Shown: positions 1-9,989 of the stretch, one piece after another
How the letters are laid out: the number at the start of each line of letters is the position of its first letter
Numbering within the stretch: the stretch's first letter is position 1
Source of the DNA: an uncultured Tateyamaria sp.
GTDB taxonomy: Bacteria > Pseudomonadota > Alphaproteobacteria > Rhodobacterales > Rhodobacteraceae
Reading direction: 5' to 3'
DNA: 64,000 nt
NCBI GenBank assembly: GCA_947501275.1
Contig: CANMVD010000003.1
Coordinates: 417,720 to 481,719, forward strand
The notes under the pieces: generated by a model
The model's database searches: none
Told to the model about the DNA's origin: nothing
Seen by the model: only the letters and a program-made list of their open reading frames with translations
Translations under genes and position numbers: made by a program

Positions 1-307
1 TCATCGCATCCGCGTCACGCACCCCTTGCCACTGGACACCATCGGGATCGATACGGTCGTGAAATCCGACATAGGTATAGGCCCACATCGCCCCTGCCAT
101 AAGGTGCGCATGCCCTTCGACAAAACCGGGCATCACAACCGCGTCAGCCAGACAATCGTCGTGGGTCACCGTGCCCCATGCGTCACCGCATGTATCATCC
201 CCCAGTCCCAGAATGCGGCCGTCGCGCACCGCGACATGGCTGGCCTCGGGCTGGGTGGGGTCCATCGTAATGATTTTCCTGGCCCTGAAAACACGAATGT
301 CTGACAT
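1..307 (-). CDS. Amidohydrolase family protein (YtcJ-like), N-terminal part only
   Basis: The reading frame starts at the ATG read from 307-305 and runs off the left edge of the window, leaving about 102 residues. The N-terminus is a small beta-rich domain (residues about 1-60) followed by the metal-site strand VMPGFVEGHAHL, with the HxH pair that binds metal in amidohydrolases of the TIM-barrel superfamily. That order (composite beta domain, then PGFVExHxH) is typical of YtcJ-like and imidazolonepropionase-like hydrolases acting on C-N bonds. The substrate cannot be told from this piece. The gene is divergent from the TRAP operon starting at 466, so a shared 158-bp control region is likely; a related role in amide or cyclic-imide breakdown is only an inference from the neighbours. 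Confidence 0.8.
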   Translation of the reverse strand, partial: MSDIRVFRARKIITMDPTQPEASHVAVRDGRILGLGDDTCGDAWGTVTHDDCLADAVVMPGFVEGHAHLMAGAMWAYTYVGFHDRIDPDGVQWQGVRDADAM

Positions 308-465
308 GGGTTTGGCCCCTTTCCTTGTGCCAACTTGGCGCAATGCGCGCCTTGCGTCCATGCACATGCAAACCAATTTCCTTGACGCAACAACCGCTGC
401 CGTGCTGCGCTGCCATCAACAATCACAAGAAAATGAAATCTGCCAACCCAAAGGGAGTCCCAAAA

Positions 466-1464
466 ATGATCCGACGAAACATCCTGAAAAAGAGCCTTGC
501 AGCCATACTGGCAAGCGCAATGGCTATCCCCGCCATGGCCGCTGACCTGACAATGAATGTCGGTTTTGGAGCGCCGGAAGAATCGCTTTATGGCCGCTTT
601 GGCAAAATCTTCCAGACCAAGGTTGCCGAGATTTCGGGCGGCGACATCGAGGTCAAGTTGCGTTGCTGCAACCAGATTTCCAGCGAAGACGAAGCGTTCA
701 AAGCCATGCAACTTGGCACGGTGGACGGATTCTTTATCACGGCCAACAATGTGTCGCCTCACTGGCCGTTGATGGACGTGACTGTGCTGCCTTACATCTT
801 CCAGAACTCCGACCATTTGGCCCGCGTGCTGGACGGAGACGTTGGTCAGATGATGAAGGACAAATTGCAGGCGGACACGTCGGTTCACCTGTTGGCATTT
901 GGCCCCGCCCTGTATCGTGACTTTTACAATTCCGTGCGACCCATCAACACGATGGCGGATATGGAAGGGTTGAAGATACGTGTTCCTAAGAACGAAGTCA
1001 TGATTGCCACCTTCGAGGCATTTGGTGCCAACCCTGTGCCACTGGCATGGTCGGAAACACCAACAGCGTTGCAGACAGGCACCGTGGACGGGGGTGACAA
1101 CGGCACGTCCTTTATTCGCGACATGAAGTTCTTTGAATTCCAGCCTAACCTCGTGATCCTTGAACACTTCGTGGCATTTGCCCCGCTGTTTGCGTCCGAC
1201 AACTTCATGAAAAAGCTGAACGATGAGCAGCGTGCACAGATCACGCAGGCCGCTGAAGAAGCCGGGGCGGAGTTTGCCACGCAGGTTGCCAACGAAACGC
1301 AAGAAGTGCGCGACTGGTTGGTGGCCGAGGGTGGCATGGCCATGACAACGCCCGACAAGACCGACTTTGTCGAAGCGGCCAAGAAAGTTCAGGCCGCCGT
1401 GGCCGAAGAGCGTGGTGCAGAGTTCGTTGAACTGGTCGCCGCCATTCAGGCCGCCGCCGAGTAA
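466..1464 (+). CDS. dctP: TRAP transporter substrate-binding protein, DctP family
   Basis: Periplasmic solute receptor of a TRAP transporter, about 332 residues, the usual size. The ATG at 466 is chosen because it has AAGGGAG just upstream and opens a signal peptide: basic MIRRNILKK, a hydrophobic stretch, and an AMA cleavage site near residue 25. An in-frame upstream extension to 325 lacks these traits. The mature part shows the DctP pattern, including the EAFKAMQLGTVDGFF segment and the GLKIRVP strand, whose arginine pairs with the ligand carboxylate in the family. It is followed by DctQ and DctM genes, so it delivers an organic acid to that permease; the downstream enzymes suggest an N-acylated or cyclic-imide carboxylic acid. 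The ligand is not determined. Confidence 0.92.
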   Translation: MIRRNILKKSLAAILASAMAIPAMAADLTMNVGFGAPEESLYGRFGKIFQTKVAEISGGDIEVKLRCCNQISSEDEAFKAMQLGTVDGFFITANNVSPHWPLMDVTVLPYIFQNSDHLARVLDGDVGQMMKDKLQADTSVHLLAFGPALYRDFYNSVRPINTMADMEGLKIRVPKNEVMIATFEAFGANPVPLAWSETPTALQTGTVDGGDNGTSFIRDMKFFEFQPNLVILEHFVAFAPLFASDNFMKKLNDEQRAQITQAAEEAGAEFATQVANETQEVRDWLVAEGGMAMTTPDKTDFVEAAKKVQAAVAEERGAEFVELVAAIQAAAE

Positions 1465-1480
1465 GCACACACACTTTCGC

Positions 1481-1501
1481 AAGGCGCATGATCTGCGCCT
1501 T
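1481..1501 (+). terminator. Intercistronic hairpin between dctP and dctQ
   Basis: An 8-bp perfect stem (1481-1488 with 1494-1501) and a 5-base loop lie 17 bases after the dctP stop. Only a short mixed T/C tract follows, so it is more likely an mRNA-stabilising or partial-termination hairpin that keeps dctP expression above the permease genes than a full terminator. That role is an inference. Confidence 0.5.
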
Positions 1502-1531
1502 GCGTCTTCTTGATTTCGTGGGGGCGAACAC

Positions 1532-2065
1532 ATGACGGCACTGAAATGGCTTGAGCGGCATTTCGAAGAGCTGATTTGCTGTACTTGCCTGGCTGTCATA
1601 GCTGTTGCGGTCTTTGCTCAGGTGGTCGCACGCTATGTGTTTCAGGTGGCGTTGCACTGGACAGAAGAGACCGCTGCCATGTGCATGGTCTGGGCCGTCT
1701 ATACCGGAGCGTCGCTGTGCGTGCGCGAGCGGTTTCACATCCGCATCATGGTTGGCGTTGCCGCTCTGCCAACAACATTCGGGCGGATCACTGTCTTTGC
1801 CGCGGATGCCCTCTGGGCGTTCTTTTGTGTCTTCATGCTGCGGGTTAGCTGGGACTATCTCTATATTTTCTGGCGGTTTCCCGAAACGTCGCCAAGTCTT
1901 GGGATCAATCAGTTTTACCCTCAGACCATTCTGATCATCGGCTACGGCCTGATGCTGATCCGGTTGGTGCAAACATATGTGGAGTGGTGGCGCGATGGTC
2001 GCGTCGGTTTACCGGGAATGCTGGCCGAAGAGTGGGAAACAGATGAGCAGGAGCGCGCCTCTTGA
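1532..2065 (+). CDS. dctQ: TRAP transporter small permease subunit, DctQ family
   Basis: A 177-residue membrane protein with four hydrophobic segments (about residues 15-37, 45-65, 85-110 and 125-150), as in DctQ small permeases. It pairs with the DctM large permease to form the sodium-driven TRAP channel. A GGGGGCG stretch sits before the ATG. The stop overlaps the DctM start (TTGA), so the two are translationally coupled. The fairly long hydrophilic tail, rich in acidic residues, is normal for the family. Confidence 0.9.
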   Translation: MTALKWLERHFEELICCTCLAVIAVAVFAQVVARYVFQVALHWTEETAAMCMVWAVYTGASLCVRERFHIRIMVGVAALPTTFGRITVFAADALWAFFCVFMLRVSWDYLYIFWRFPETSPSLGINQFYPQTILIIGYGLMLIRLVQTYVEWWRDGRVGLPGMLAEEWETDEQERAS

Positions 2066-3351
2066 GCCCTCTTGCCATTCTCGCCGTCGTTTTTGTCGCC
2101 TTGACCGTTATGGGTGTTCCGTTGTTTGCAGCGGTGGGGCTGACCACTGCGCTCGCGCTGTACCTGATCGACATTCCTTATACGCTGATGGCGCAGACAG
2201 GCTATGGCAGCCTCACGCCGTTTCCATTGCTTACCATTCCGCTGTTCGTTCTGGCAGGGCGCTTGATGGAAGTCGGCGGCATGGCAAATCGGATGATCGC
2301 TATCGCCACCAATCTGGTGGGCGCCTATCGCGGGTCCATGGGTCTGGTGACCGTTTTTGCCTGTATGCTTTTTGCGGCTTTGTCGGGGTCAGGCCCGGCA
2401 ACAACGGCGGCGATCGGGTCCGTCACCGTGCCTGCGATGAAGCGGGACGGGTATGACGTACCCTTTGCTGCCGCCATCACCGCCAGCGCAGGCGCGTTGG
2501 GCAGCCTGATCCCGCCCTCAAACCTCATGATCATCTACGGCCTCGTCTCTGAAACCTCGATCCCGCGTCTGTTTCTGGCCGGTCTGTTGCCCGGGCTTAT
2601 GGTGACAATCCTGCTGATGATCACCACCTACATCATCGCCCGCCGCCGCGGATATGGCGGCACCGGGGATCCATTTTCGTGGGGACCCTTCCTGAATGCT
2701 GCCTGGCAAGGCAAATGGGCCATTGGAGCGCCGGTGCTGATCCTTGGCGGGATCTATGGCGGGGCTTTCACCCCGACCGAAGCCGCCGGTGTGGCAGTGT
2801 TCTACGCCCTGTTTGTCGGTGCGTTCGTCTACAAGGAACTGACGGTGAAAAAGGTGATCGATGCGCTGCGCTTCACCGCATTGCTGACGGGCATCCTGAT
2901 CCTGCTCACCCCCACGCTCGCCTTTGGGCAACTCACCGCATTTTACGATGTGCCGACAGCCGTGCAGGAAGGCATCACCTCCATCACCACCAACGTGTTC
3001 CTCGTGATGCTGCTGATCGGGATATTCTACATCTTCATCGGCACATTCATGGAAAGTCTTGCGCAAATCGTGCTGTTCACTGCCGTATTCCTGCCGCTGG
3101 TCACGTCTTTGGGCGTTGATCCGGTCATGTTTGGCGTCTTCACCGTCATCACCTGCGAAATCGGTTTCCTGACCCCGCCGCTTGGGGCCAACCTGACGGT
3201 TGCCGCCCGGATTTCAGGCATCTCGATTGAACGGATTTCGGTCGCCGTTCTGCCCTTTATCCTCGCCTATATCATCGGCATGGTGATCCTGATCTTCTGG
3301 CCGGAACTCACGCTGTTCTTGCCCAACTGGGCCTATGGCATCGCCAAATAA
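2062..3351 (+). CDS. dctM: TRAP transporter large permease subunit, DctM family
   Basis: A 429-residue polytopic protein with about 12 membrane segments, the standard length for DctM. Recognisable stretches are the [14 protein letters not shown] helix, the [16 protein letters not shown] loop near residues 107-122 and the TPPLGANL motif near the C-terminus, all characteristic of the family. The start is a TTG overlapping the dctQ stop; no in-frame ATG is available upstream. Together with the DctP and DctQ genes upstream this makes a complete TRAP importer, followed after 10 bases by a deacylase gene, so transport and hydrolysis are probably co-transcribed. Confidence 0.93.
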   Translation: MSPLAILAVVFVALTVMGVPLFAAVGLTTALALYLIDIPYTLMAQTGYGSLTPFPLLTIPLFVLAGRLMEVGGMANRMIAIATNLVGAYRGSMGLVTVFACMLFAALSGSGPATTAAIGSVTVPAMKRDGYDVPFAAAITASAGALGSLIPPSNLMIIYGLVSETSIPRLFLAGLLPGLMVTILLMITTYIIARRRGYGGTGDPFSWGPFLNAAWQGKWAIGAPVLILGGIYGGAFTPTEAAGVAVFYALFVGAFVYKELTVKKVIDALRFTALLTGILILLTPTLAFGQLTAFYDVPTAVQEGITSITTNVFLVMLLIGIFYIFIGTFMESLAQIVLFTAVFLPLVTSLGVDPVMFGVFTVITCEIGFLTPPLGANLTVAARISGISIERISVAVLPFILAYIIGMVILIFWPELTLFLPNWAYGIAK

Positions 3352-3361
3352 GGAGTGCGCA

Positions 3362-4960
3362 ATGTTTGATCTGATCATCCGGAACGGCACGGTCTATGAC
3401 GGCACGGGCGCGCAAGGCATCGCAGCAGATGTTGGGGTGAAGGATGGCAAGATTGCAGCCGTGGGGGTGCTGAAACCGGATACAAATGCCCAAGACATCG
3501 ACGCGGCAGGCCTGATCGTTGCGCCCGGTTTTGTCGACATGCACACCCATTCAGATTTCACCTTGATTGCCGATGGGCGCGCCGAAAGTCAGGTGCATCA
3601 GGGCGTCACTACCGAAGTCATCGGACAATGCGGGATCAGCTGCGCACCGGTTTGTTCTCACAAGGACATTCGCGCGGTGTCACCTTGGTACACGGACAAG
3701 GCCTCGCATCCCAACTGGCTGGGCTTTGGCGAGTATCTGGATGCGCTGGATGCCTCCGGGCTTGGCGTCAATGTCATGGCCTTTGTGGGCCACGGCACCA
3801 TTCACCGCGCCGTGCTTGGCGATGAACTGCGCGCTGGCGATCCGGACGAAGTCGCACAGATGGCACGCCTTGTGGATCAGGCAATGGAAGAAGGCGCCGG
3901 TGGTTTTTCCTCTGGCCTTGAATACTTCCCCGGCGCGCTCGCCGCGCCCGAACATCTGGTGCCGATGTGCGAGGTTGCGGCTGACCGGGGCCGCCTATAC
4001 GCAACCCATGTGCGCAACCGCGACACCCACTATGATCTGGGGTTTGCCGAAGCCATCGCAACAGCCCGGCAATCCGGGGCGCGTTTGCAGATCAGCCACA
4101 TCCAACCCAAGTTCGGCGCGCCGGACTACGCGATGAACCACACCCTCGAAATGATCGAACTGGCGCGGCGCCACGATGTCGACATCGCCTTTGACGTCAT
4201 TCCGCACGATTGGAACCACACTTTGATGGCCGCGATTCTGCCGAAATGGGCGCAAGCGGGGGGCGTGGACGAAGTCATGAAACGGCTTGCCAATCCCGAG
4301 ATGCGCAAAAAGATCAAAGCCAACCCGCAGCCGATGTGGCTGATCGTCAAGGCCGAGCGGTGGGACGACATCGTTCTGCTCAATGCGACAGTGAACAAGG
4401 ATATCGTGGGTGCGGACTTTGCCGAGATCGGGCGGATGCGCAATTGCCATCCTTACGATGCGGTTCTCGACATCCTGCTTGAGGAAGGGGACAACCTGAT
4501 GTCGTGCATGTGGTCGTCCAAAAGTTTTCGCGACAGCGATCTGGATCTGTGTTTGCAGCAACCCGAATGCGCCGTGATTTCGGATACCGTGGCCATCGCA
4601 AACGAAGGCATCCTCAAGGATCACATCGGCTCGCTCTCGGGTTATGGATGGGCCGCGCGGTTCTTGCAGTATTACGTACGCGACCGACGCATCCTCAGCC
4701 TCGCTGAAGGAATTGCCAAGATTACGTCCATCCCTGCACAACGGTTGGGCCTCAAGGGGCGTGGCAAATTGCAGCCTGGGTATGCGGCTGACATTTGTGT
4801 TTTTGATCAGGCCAATATCGCCAGCAACGCCACAGCCAAAAACCCGCGGCGCTATGCATCTGGCATCGCCCACGTGCTCGTGAACGGGCAAGTGTCGATG
4901 CTGAACGGGCAGCGTACGGATGTGAATGCTGGGCAAGTGGTGCGCGACTTTGCAGCCTGA
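3362..4960 (+). CDS. N-acyl-D-amino-acid deacylase / D-aminoacylase family amidohydrolase
   Basis: A 532-residue cytoplasmic metal-dependent amidohydrolase. The ATG at 3362 has AAGGAG in front and starts the beta-domain [16 protein letters not shown]; an in-frame extension to 3335 would overlap the end of dctM. Family motifs in order are the metal ligands HTHSD (about residue 60), a cysteine in GQCGISCAP (about 96), the signature [12 protein letters not shown] (about 180), a THVRNRD histidine, ISHIQPK and an ISDTVAI aspartate. D-aminoacylases hydrolyse N-acyl-D-amino acids to the D-amino acid plus carboxylate. Within the cluster it would act right after TRAP import. Related enzymes also open dihydropyrimidine- or hydantoin-like amides, so the exact substrate is open. 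Confidence 0.88.
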   Translation: MFDLIIRNGTVYDGTGAQGIAADVGVKDGKIAAVGVLKPDTNAQDIDAAGLIVAPGFVDMHTHSDFTLIADGRAESQVHQGVTTEVIGQCGISCAPVCSHKDIRAVSPWYTDKASHPNWLGFGEYLDALDASGLGVNVMAFVGHGTIHRAVLGDELRAGDPDEVAQMARLVDQAMEEGAGGFSSGLEYFPGALAAPEHLVPMCEVAADRGRLYATHVRNRDTHYDLGFAEAIATARQSGARLQISHIQPKFGAPDYAMNHTLEMIELARRHDVDIAFDVIPHDWNHTLMAAILPKWAQAGGVDEVMKRLANPEMRKKIKANPQPMWLIVKAERWDDIVLLNATVNKDIVGADFAEIGRMRNCHPYDAVLDILLEEGDNLMSCMWSSKSFRDSDLDLCLQQPECAVISDTVAIANEGILKDHIGSLSGYGWAARFLQYYVRDRRILSLAEGIAKITSIPAQRLGLKGRGKLQPGYAADICVFDQANIASNATAKNPRRYASGIAHVLVNGQVSMLNGQRTDVNAGQVVRDFAA

Positions 4961-5110
4961 CAGGGTGCATGCACGATTTCATTTGACGACTCCGGGATGA
5001 TGGCTGCACAGTTTTTGCTAAGCGACAAAAGGATCACACGCGCTGTGTCACGCCTGTTTCAAAATCCGATGATGCGCCGCGAGACGGGGTGCGATCTGGT
5101 TGTGTGACAC

Positions 5111-5125
5111 CGGGCAAATTGCCCG
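5111..5125. promoter_or_regulatory. Palindrome upstream of hyuA-like gene (possible operator)
   Basis: CGGGCAAATTGCCCG is a palindrome with two perfect 7-base arms around a single base. It lies 40 bases before the hydantoinase A start, in the 204-bp gap that follows the deacylase. Spacing and symmetry fit a repressor or activator site, but no regulator gene is present in the cluster, so this is a guess from form alone. Confidence 0.3.
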
Positions 5126-5164
5126 CGTTCAACCACTTTGTCTCCACCACAGACTGCCTACCAA

Positions 5165-7264
5165 ATGACCCAATCCGATGGTTTGCGCCTTGCCAGCGAC
5201 ATTGGCGGGACGTTCACAGACACTGTTCTGATGGACGCTGCGTCCCGCATTATTGCGACTGCCAAAACTCCGACAACTCTGGATCACCCTGCGATTGGCG
5301 CCCTAAATGGCGCGAAACGGGTGCTGGCGGATGCCGGGGCCGCGTGGTCGGACGTCACCGGCAAGATCCACGGGACCACCCTGGCGACAAACGCTCTGAT
5401 CGAGCGGCGCGGCGCGCGCGTCGCTTCAATAACAACCCAAGGATTTCGCGACATCCTCGAAATTGCCTACGAGCGCCGCCACAGCCAATACGACATCAAT
5501 CTTGTGAAAACGGACCTCATCGTGCCGCGTGATCGCGCCCTGACCATCGCCGGGCGCATGAACGCACAGGGGCAAGAGTTGACCCCCTTGGACGAAGCGG
5601 CGGTCGCCACATTGGTCAGCGCTCTCAGAACGCGAGAGGTCGAGGCCGTCGCGGTGTGTCTGCTCCATGCCTATGCCAACCCAAGCCACGAATTGCGCCT
5701 GAAGGCGCTGTTGCAGGCGCAGATGCCCGAACTGGTTGTCTCGCTCAGCCACGAGGTTAGCCCTGAAGCCCGCGAGTTCGACCGTCTGTGCACCACGATC
5801 GCCAACGCCTACATTCAGCCCCTGATGGGACGGTATCTTGCCGACCTGCAAAGCCGCTTTCAAACCGCAGGGCTGACATGCCCCATTCTGATGATGACAG
5901 CCGGTGGCGGTATGACGACCCTCGAAACAGCCGCCCGGCTGCCCATCAGGCTGGTCGAATCTGGACCGGCTGGGGGCGCTGTTCTGGCGGCGCACATCGC
6001 GCAGGAAGTCAGTGAAAGCGCCGTGTTGTCCTTTGACATGGGCGGAACCACAGCCAAGCTGTGCCTGATTGACGATCACCGCCCGCAAACGGCGCGCAAG
6101 TTTGAAATATCGCGCGCAGATCGCTTCGTAAAAGGATCTGGGATGCCGGTGCGGATCCCGGTGATCGAAATGATCGAAATCGGTGCGGGAGGCGGATCAA
6201 TAGCGCAGGTTGATCGCCTTGGGCGGGTAAAGGTCGGCCCGCACAGTGCAGGATCAGACCCCGGCCCAGCGGGTTTTGCAAAAGGGGGCATCGAACCCAC
6301 GGTCACAGACGCAGACATTGCCCAGGGCTTTATCGATCCGACGCGTTTTGCAGAGGGCAGGTTGGCGATTGATCGCACCGCCTCCGAAACCGCGTTGAGC
6401 AAAAAAGTTGGCAAGCCACTTGGATTTGATGCGCCACAGTCCGGCTTTGCAGTCAGCGAGATTGTCGATGAAAACATGGCGGCCGCTGGTCGCATGCACG
6501 CCGTTGAATCCGGCAAGGATCTGGGCGCAAGGTTGATGATCGCCTTTGGTGGAAACGGGCCACTGCACGCAACGCGGGTGGCGCGGCGGGCGCAAGTCAG
6601 CCGTATCCTGATCCCGCGCGACCCCGGTGTCGGCTCTGCCGTCGGATTTCTGTATGCGCCTGTGTCCTTCGAAGTTGTCCGCTCGTTCTATGCGCGGCTC
6701 GATCAGTTGAACGTGGACGCATTGGCCCGGCTTTTTACTGCCATGGAGCGGGAAGCCGAAGATGTCGTGCGCGCCGGAGCGCCCCATGCCCCCCTCACGC
6801 AGCGCCGCGTGGCTTTTATGCGCTATCACGGGCAAGGCCACGAAATCGAAATCCCGCTGCCCAACCGCACGCTGGAACAGGCAGACCTGACCGACCTACA
6901 GGCCCGTTTTGAAACCGAATACAGCCGCCAGTTCAGCCGTGCGGTTCCGGGGATGCAGATCGAGATCCTGAATTGGGGCCTGTCGGTCAGTTCCGACGCG
7001 GCTTTGCCAGCCAAGCCTGCGCGCGCAGCACAAAGGCAACCTGCTAGGACCTCGCAATCCCGGGAGATCATGTGCGACCTCACCGGCGCTGCCCGAACGG
7101 CAGACGTATTTGAACGCGCAGCGTTGCCGCATGGATCCACGCTGCGTGGTCCAGCTTTGATCATCGAGCCGCAAACCACGACCCTCGTCAGCGCGGATTT
7201 TTCTGCTTACGTCGATGGTGCGGGCAACATCTGGCTCAACCGTTTACAGGAGATAGCGCAATGA
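5165..7264 (+). CDS. hyuA: Hydantoinase/oxoprolinase subunit A family protein
   Basis: About 699 residues, the normal size for the A subunit of N-methylhydantoinase, 5-oxoprolinase-like enzymes and acetone/acetophenone carboxylases. The N-terminal nucleotide-binding motif DIGGTFTD is at about residue 11, followed by the HGTTLATNALIERRG stretch. The second phosphate motif FDMGGTTAK is near residue 300, and the C-terminal part has the GRMHAVESGKD and IAFGGNGPLHA segments. These subunits bind ATP and activate the amide or carbonyl of the substrate. The ATG at 5165 is preferred over a TTG at 5138 because the domain begins a few residues later, but neither has a strong ribosome-binding site. The stop overlaps the B-subunit start. 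It probably opens a five-membered cyclic imide or lactam, or carboxylates a ketone. Confidence 0.88.
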   Translation: MTQSDGLRLASDIGGTFTDTVLMDAASRIIATAKTPTTLDHPAIGALNGAKRVLADAGAAWSDVTGKIHGTTLATNALIERRGARVASITTQGFRDILEIAYERRHSQYDINLVKTDLIVPRDRALTIAGRMNAQGQELTPLDEAAVATLVSALRTREVEAVAVCLLHAYANPSHELRLKALLQAQMPELVVSLSHEVSPEAREFDRLCTTIANAYIQPLMGRYLADLQSRFQTAGLTCPILMMTAGGGMTTLETAARLPIRLVESGPAGGAVLAAHIAQEVSESAVLSFDMGGTTAKLCLIDDHRPQTARKFEISRADRFVKGSGMPVRIPVIEMIEIGAGGGSIAQVDRLGRVKVGPHSAGSDPGPAGFAKGGIEPTVTDADIAQGFIDPTRFAEGRLAIDRTASETALSKKVGKPLGFDAPQSGFAVSEIVDENMAAAGRMHAVESGKDLGARLMIAFGGNGPLHATRVARRAQVSRILIPRDPGVGSAVGFLYAPVSFEVVRSFYARLDQLNVDALARLFTAMEREAEDVVRAGAPHAPLTQRRVAFMRYHGQGHEIEIPLPNRTLEQADLTDLQARFETEYSRQFSRAVPGMQIEILNWGLSVSSDAALPAKPARAAQRQPARTSQSREIMCDLTGAARTADVFERAALPHGSTLRGPALIIEPQTTTLVSADFSAYVDGAGNIWLNRLQEIAQ

Positions 7265-8910
7265 GCCCTTCTCACACCCGTTTTCAAGTGATGTGGAACC
7301 GTCTGCTGGCGGTGGTCGAAGAACAGGGACAGGCGCTGATCCGTGCCGCCTTTAGTCCCATTGTGCGGGAATGTGGAGACATTTCTGCCGGGATCTTTGA
7401 TGCACAGGGGCGTATGTTGGCCCAAGCGGTCACAGGCACGCCCGGGCATATCAACACCATGGCCGAAGCCGTCCACATTCTGCGAACGCGCTTTGACGTC
7501 AGCACAATGCAGCCCGGCGACATCTACCTGACCAACGATCCATGGATCGCATCCGGCCATCTCAACGACTTTTTGCTGATGATGCCTGTCTTTCATGCGG
7601 GGCGCGTGATCGGCTTTACAGCATGTACTTCGCATCTGGTCGATCTTGGCGGGCGCGGTATGGGCCCCGAGGGCAGCGACATCTATGACGAGGGGCTGCT
7701 TATCCCGCCTTGTACCCTTGTGCGCGGCGGTGAAATCAACGCTCTGTTGATGGACATCGTGCGCGCCAATTCCCGCGAGCCAATCGCGAATGAAGGCGAT
7801 ATCTATGCCCTGATTGCCTGTTGTGAGGCCGGGTCCACACGCCTCACCCAGATGATGCAGGAATTTGACCTCTCAGATCTGGATGCCCTGTCAGACTATA
7901 TCATTGACACATCCCGTCGCGGCACGATTGAAGCGATTGCAGAAATGCCCAGAGGCACGTGGCACAGTGTATTGCGCGTTGACGGTTACGACGCGCCCAT
8001 TGATCTGCACGCAACGCTGACAATCGCGGACGATCACCTTTTGCTGGATTTTGCGGGCACGGCGGGCTGTTCCCCCAAAGGCATCAATGTGCCGCTGAAC
8101 TATGCCACGGCCTACGCCGTCTTTGCCTTGCGCTGCATCATCGGCCCCGACATTCCAAACAATGCCGGATCACTGGCACCGTTCAGGGTGCAGGCGCCAC
8201 CGGGGTGCATCCTCAACGCCCAAGCCCCCGCCCCTGTTGCCATGCGCCACACGCTGGGCCAGATGACGCCCGATCTTGTGTATGGGTGTCTGTCCCAGGC
8301 CCTGCCAGACGTTGTTCCGGCAGAAGGTGCGTCTTGTATGTACGACCTGCCCCTGCGCCACGTCGCACAAGCCGAGGATCGCGGCGACACCCAATTTGCA
8401 TTGGAATTGGTGTTCAACGGTGGCACGGGCGCGCGCCCGGCCCTTGACGGTCTGTCTGCAACCGCTTTTCCCAGCGGGGTGTGGGGCAGTCAGATTGAAA
8501 CAACCGAAGCTACAGCGCCTGTTCTGTTTCATCGCCGCGAATTGCGATGCGATTCAGGTGGTGCGGGGCGTATGCGCGGCGGTCTTGGGCAACGCATCGA
8601 ATTGAGCAGCGCCAAGAACGAAGACATCCTGCTGTTTCTCTCGGTTGAGCGGGTGTTGAACCCCGCCAAGGGGCGCGATGGTGGCGAACCCGGCGCGCCC
8701 GGCCGCATTCGCCTTAGCGAGACGGGCCCGGATCTGCCGAGCAAGGGAGAGGTTGTCATACCCGCCGGCGAAGTACTTGTGTTCGAAACACCGGGCGGTG
8801 GCGGGTTTGGCCCTCCAGCGGCGCGCGCGCCATCCGATATTGCCCGCGACGTTGCCACCGGTATGGTCAGCCAAGAGGCCGCGCGACAAATTTACGGGGC
8901 CAAACCATGA
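7261..8910 (+). CDS. hyuB: Hydantoinase B/oxoprolinase subunit family protein
   Basis: A 549-residue partner of the preceding A subunit, ATGA-coupled to it. The B-family signature is clear: the NDPWIASGHLNDFLL stretch (about residue 95), the CTSHLVDLGG histidine/aspartate segment, the ELRCDSGGAGRMRGGLG segment and the C-terminal TPGGGGFGPP motif. Family knowledge places substrate-amide hydrolysis or the carboxylation half-reaction here, with ATP used by the A subunit. It overlaps the downstream aminotransferase by 4 bases, so the two hydantoinase genes and the aminotransferase gene form one tightly coupled unit. The length is usual and no damage is seen. Confidence 0.9.
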   Translation: MSPSHTRFQVMWNRLLAVVEEQGQALIRAAFSPIVRECGDISAGIFDAQGRMLAQAVTGTPGHINTMAEAVHILRTRFDVSTMQPGDIYLTNDPWIASGHLNDFLLMMPVFHAGRVIGFTACTSHLVDLGGRGMGPEGSDIYDEGLLIPPCTLVRGGEINALLMDIVRANSREPIANEGDIYALIACCEAGSTRLTQMMQEFDLSDLDALSDYIIDTSRRGTIEAIAEMPRGTWHSVLRVDGYDAPIDLHATLTIADDHLLLDFAGTAGCSPKGINVPLNYATAYAVFALRCIIGPDIPNNAGSLAPFRVQAPPGCILNAQAPAPVAMRHTLGQMTPDLVYGCLSQALPDVVPAEGASCMYDLPLRHVAQAEDRGDTQFALELVFNGGTGARPALDGLSATAFPSGVWGSQIETTEATAPVLFHRRELRCDSGGAGRMRGGLGQRIELSSAKNEDILLFLSVERVLNPAKGRDGGEPGAPGRIRLSETGPDLPSKGEVVIPAGEVLVFETPGGGGFGPPAARAPSDIARDVATGMVSQEAARQIYGAKP

Positions 8911-9989
8911 TCCGCCCCGTGCCCTACGTTGCGAACATGGCTGCCTACCCGCTGGCCCAAATCGAGGTGTCGCCCGGCAAAACCCTGGTGTCCCTGTCAC
9001 AGAATGAAAGCCTGCGACCACCAAGCCCGATGGCAACCAAAGCTGCTGCCGATGCGGCTTTGGCGACGCATCTTTACCCCGATCCGGATTGCATCGCACT
9101 GCGTGAAGGACTGGCCGCACATCACAGGCTCAATCTGGACACGATCCTGTGCGGCGCGGGTTCGCTGGATCTGATCGGATGCATCGCGCGCAGTTACGCC
9201 GGACCCGATGACGCCATCCTCGCCCCGGCCCACGCCTATCCGTTCTTCCGCACCGCCGCGCAGATGGCGCAGGCTCGGTTTGACACCTGCAAGGAAAAGG
9301 ACGCGACGGTAGACGTTGATGCCCTATTGAATGCGGTGCGTGCTGATACGCGGATCGTGTTTGTTGCCAATCCCGGAAACCCAACCGGCACAAGGATACC
9401 GAATGCCGAGGTGAGGCGATTGAGGGCCGCATTGCACGCAGATATCCTGCTGGTGGTGGATGAGGCCTATGGCGAATTTGCAGACCACCTTGATGCCCCC
9501 ACATTTGGCATGATCGCGCAAGGAAACACCGTCGTTTTGCGCACGTTTTCAAAGGCGTACGGGCTGGCAGGCTTTCGGGTTGGGTGGGGTGCTTTTCCGC
9601 CGGCTATCTTGCAACAGGTACGCAAAGTCATGAACCCAAACGCGATGTCGGCCCCTGCCCAAGCGGCCGCACATGCCGCGCTTTTGGATCACAGCTACAT
9701 GCGAGAAACGTGCACGCAAACCGCCCAACTGCGGGACACTGCGATCTCGCGCCTGCGCGACGCCGGTTTCGATGTACTTCAGAGCCACACGAATTTCCTG
9801 TTGATACCGTTTAAAGGCAAGGCGCAGGCACTGGCGGCTGACGCGGCTTTGAAGGCCGAGGGGGTCGTCTTGCGCGCCCAATCCGGCGCAGGCCTGCCAC
9901 AAGCACTGCGCATGACCGTTGGCAAACCGGATCATATGAAACACGCCGTTGATCACCTGATCCGCTGGAAGCAGGAGCATCCGACATGA
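8907..9989 (+). CDS. PLP-dependent aminotransferase, HisC-like (class I/II fold)
   Basis: A 360-residue aminotransferase of fold type I. The PLP-binding lysine lies in FSKAYGLAGFRVGWG, the exact histidinol-phosphate-aminotransferase style; the NPGNPTGT and VVDEAYGEF motifs precede it. The N-terminal SLSQNES replaces the usual LNxNENP of HisC, and the gene sits in a catabolic operon far from his genes, so it more likely transaminates an amino acid released by the deacylase or hydantoinase. It overlaps hyuB upstream and the isomerase-like gene downstream by 4 bases each. The amino-acid substrate is unknown. Confidence 0.85.
   Translation: MIRPVPYVANMAAYPLAQIEVSPGKTLVSLSQNESLRPPSPMATKAAADAALATHLYPDPDCIALREGLAAHHRLNLDTILCGAGSLDLIGCIARSYAGPDDAILAPAHAYPFFRTAAQMAQARFDTCKEKDATVDVDALLNAVRADTRIVFVANPGNPTGTRIPNAEVRRLRAALHADILLVVDEAYGEFADHLDAPTFGMIAQGNTVVLRTFSKAYGLAGFRVGWGAFPPAILQQVRKVMNPNAMSAPAQAAAHAALLDHSYMRETCTQTAQLRDTAISRLRDAGFDVLQSHTNFLLIPFKGKAQALAADAALKAEGVVLRAQSGAGLPQALRMTVGKPDHMKHAVDHLIRWKQEHPT

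Noticed and set aside
166..1599. Minus-strand open frame of 477 codons opposite the DctP gene
   Set aside because: Its translation is Cys/His/Arg-rich with no family traits and it lies antisense to a clear dctP; high-GC third-position bias produces such frames.
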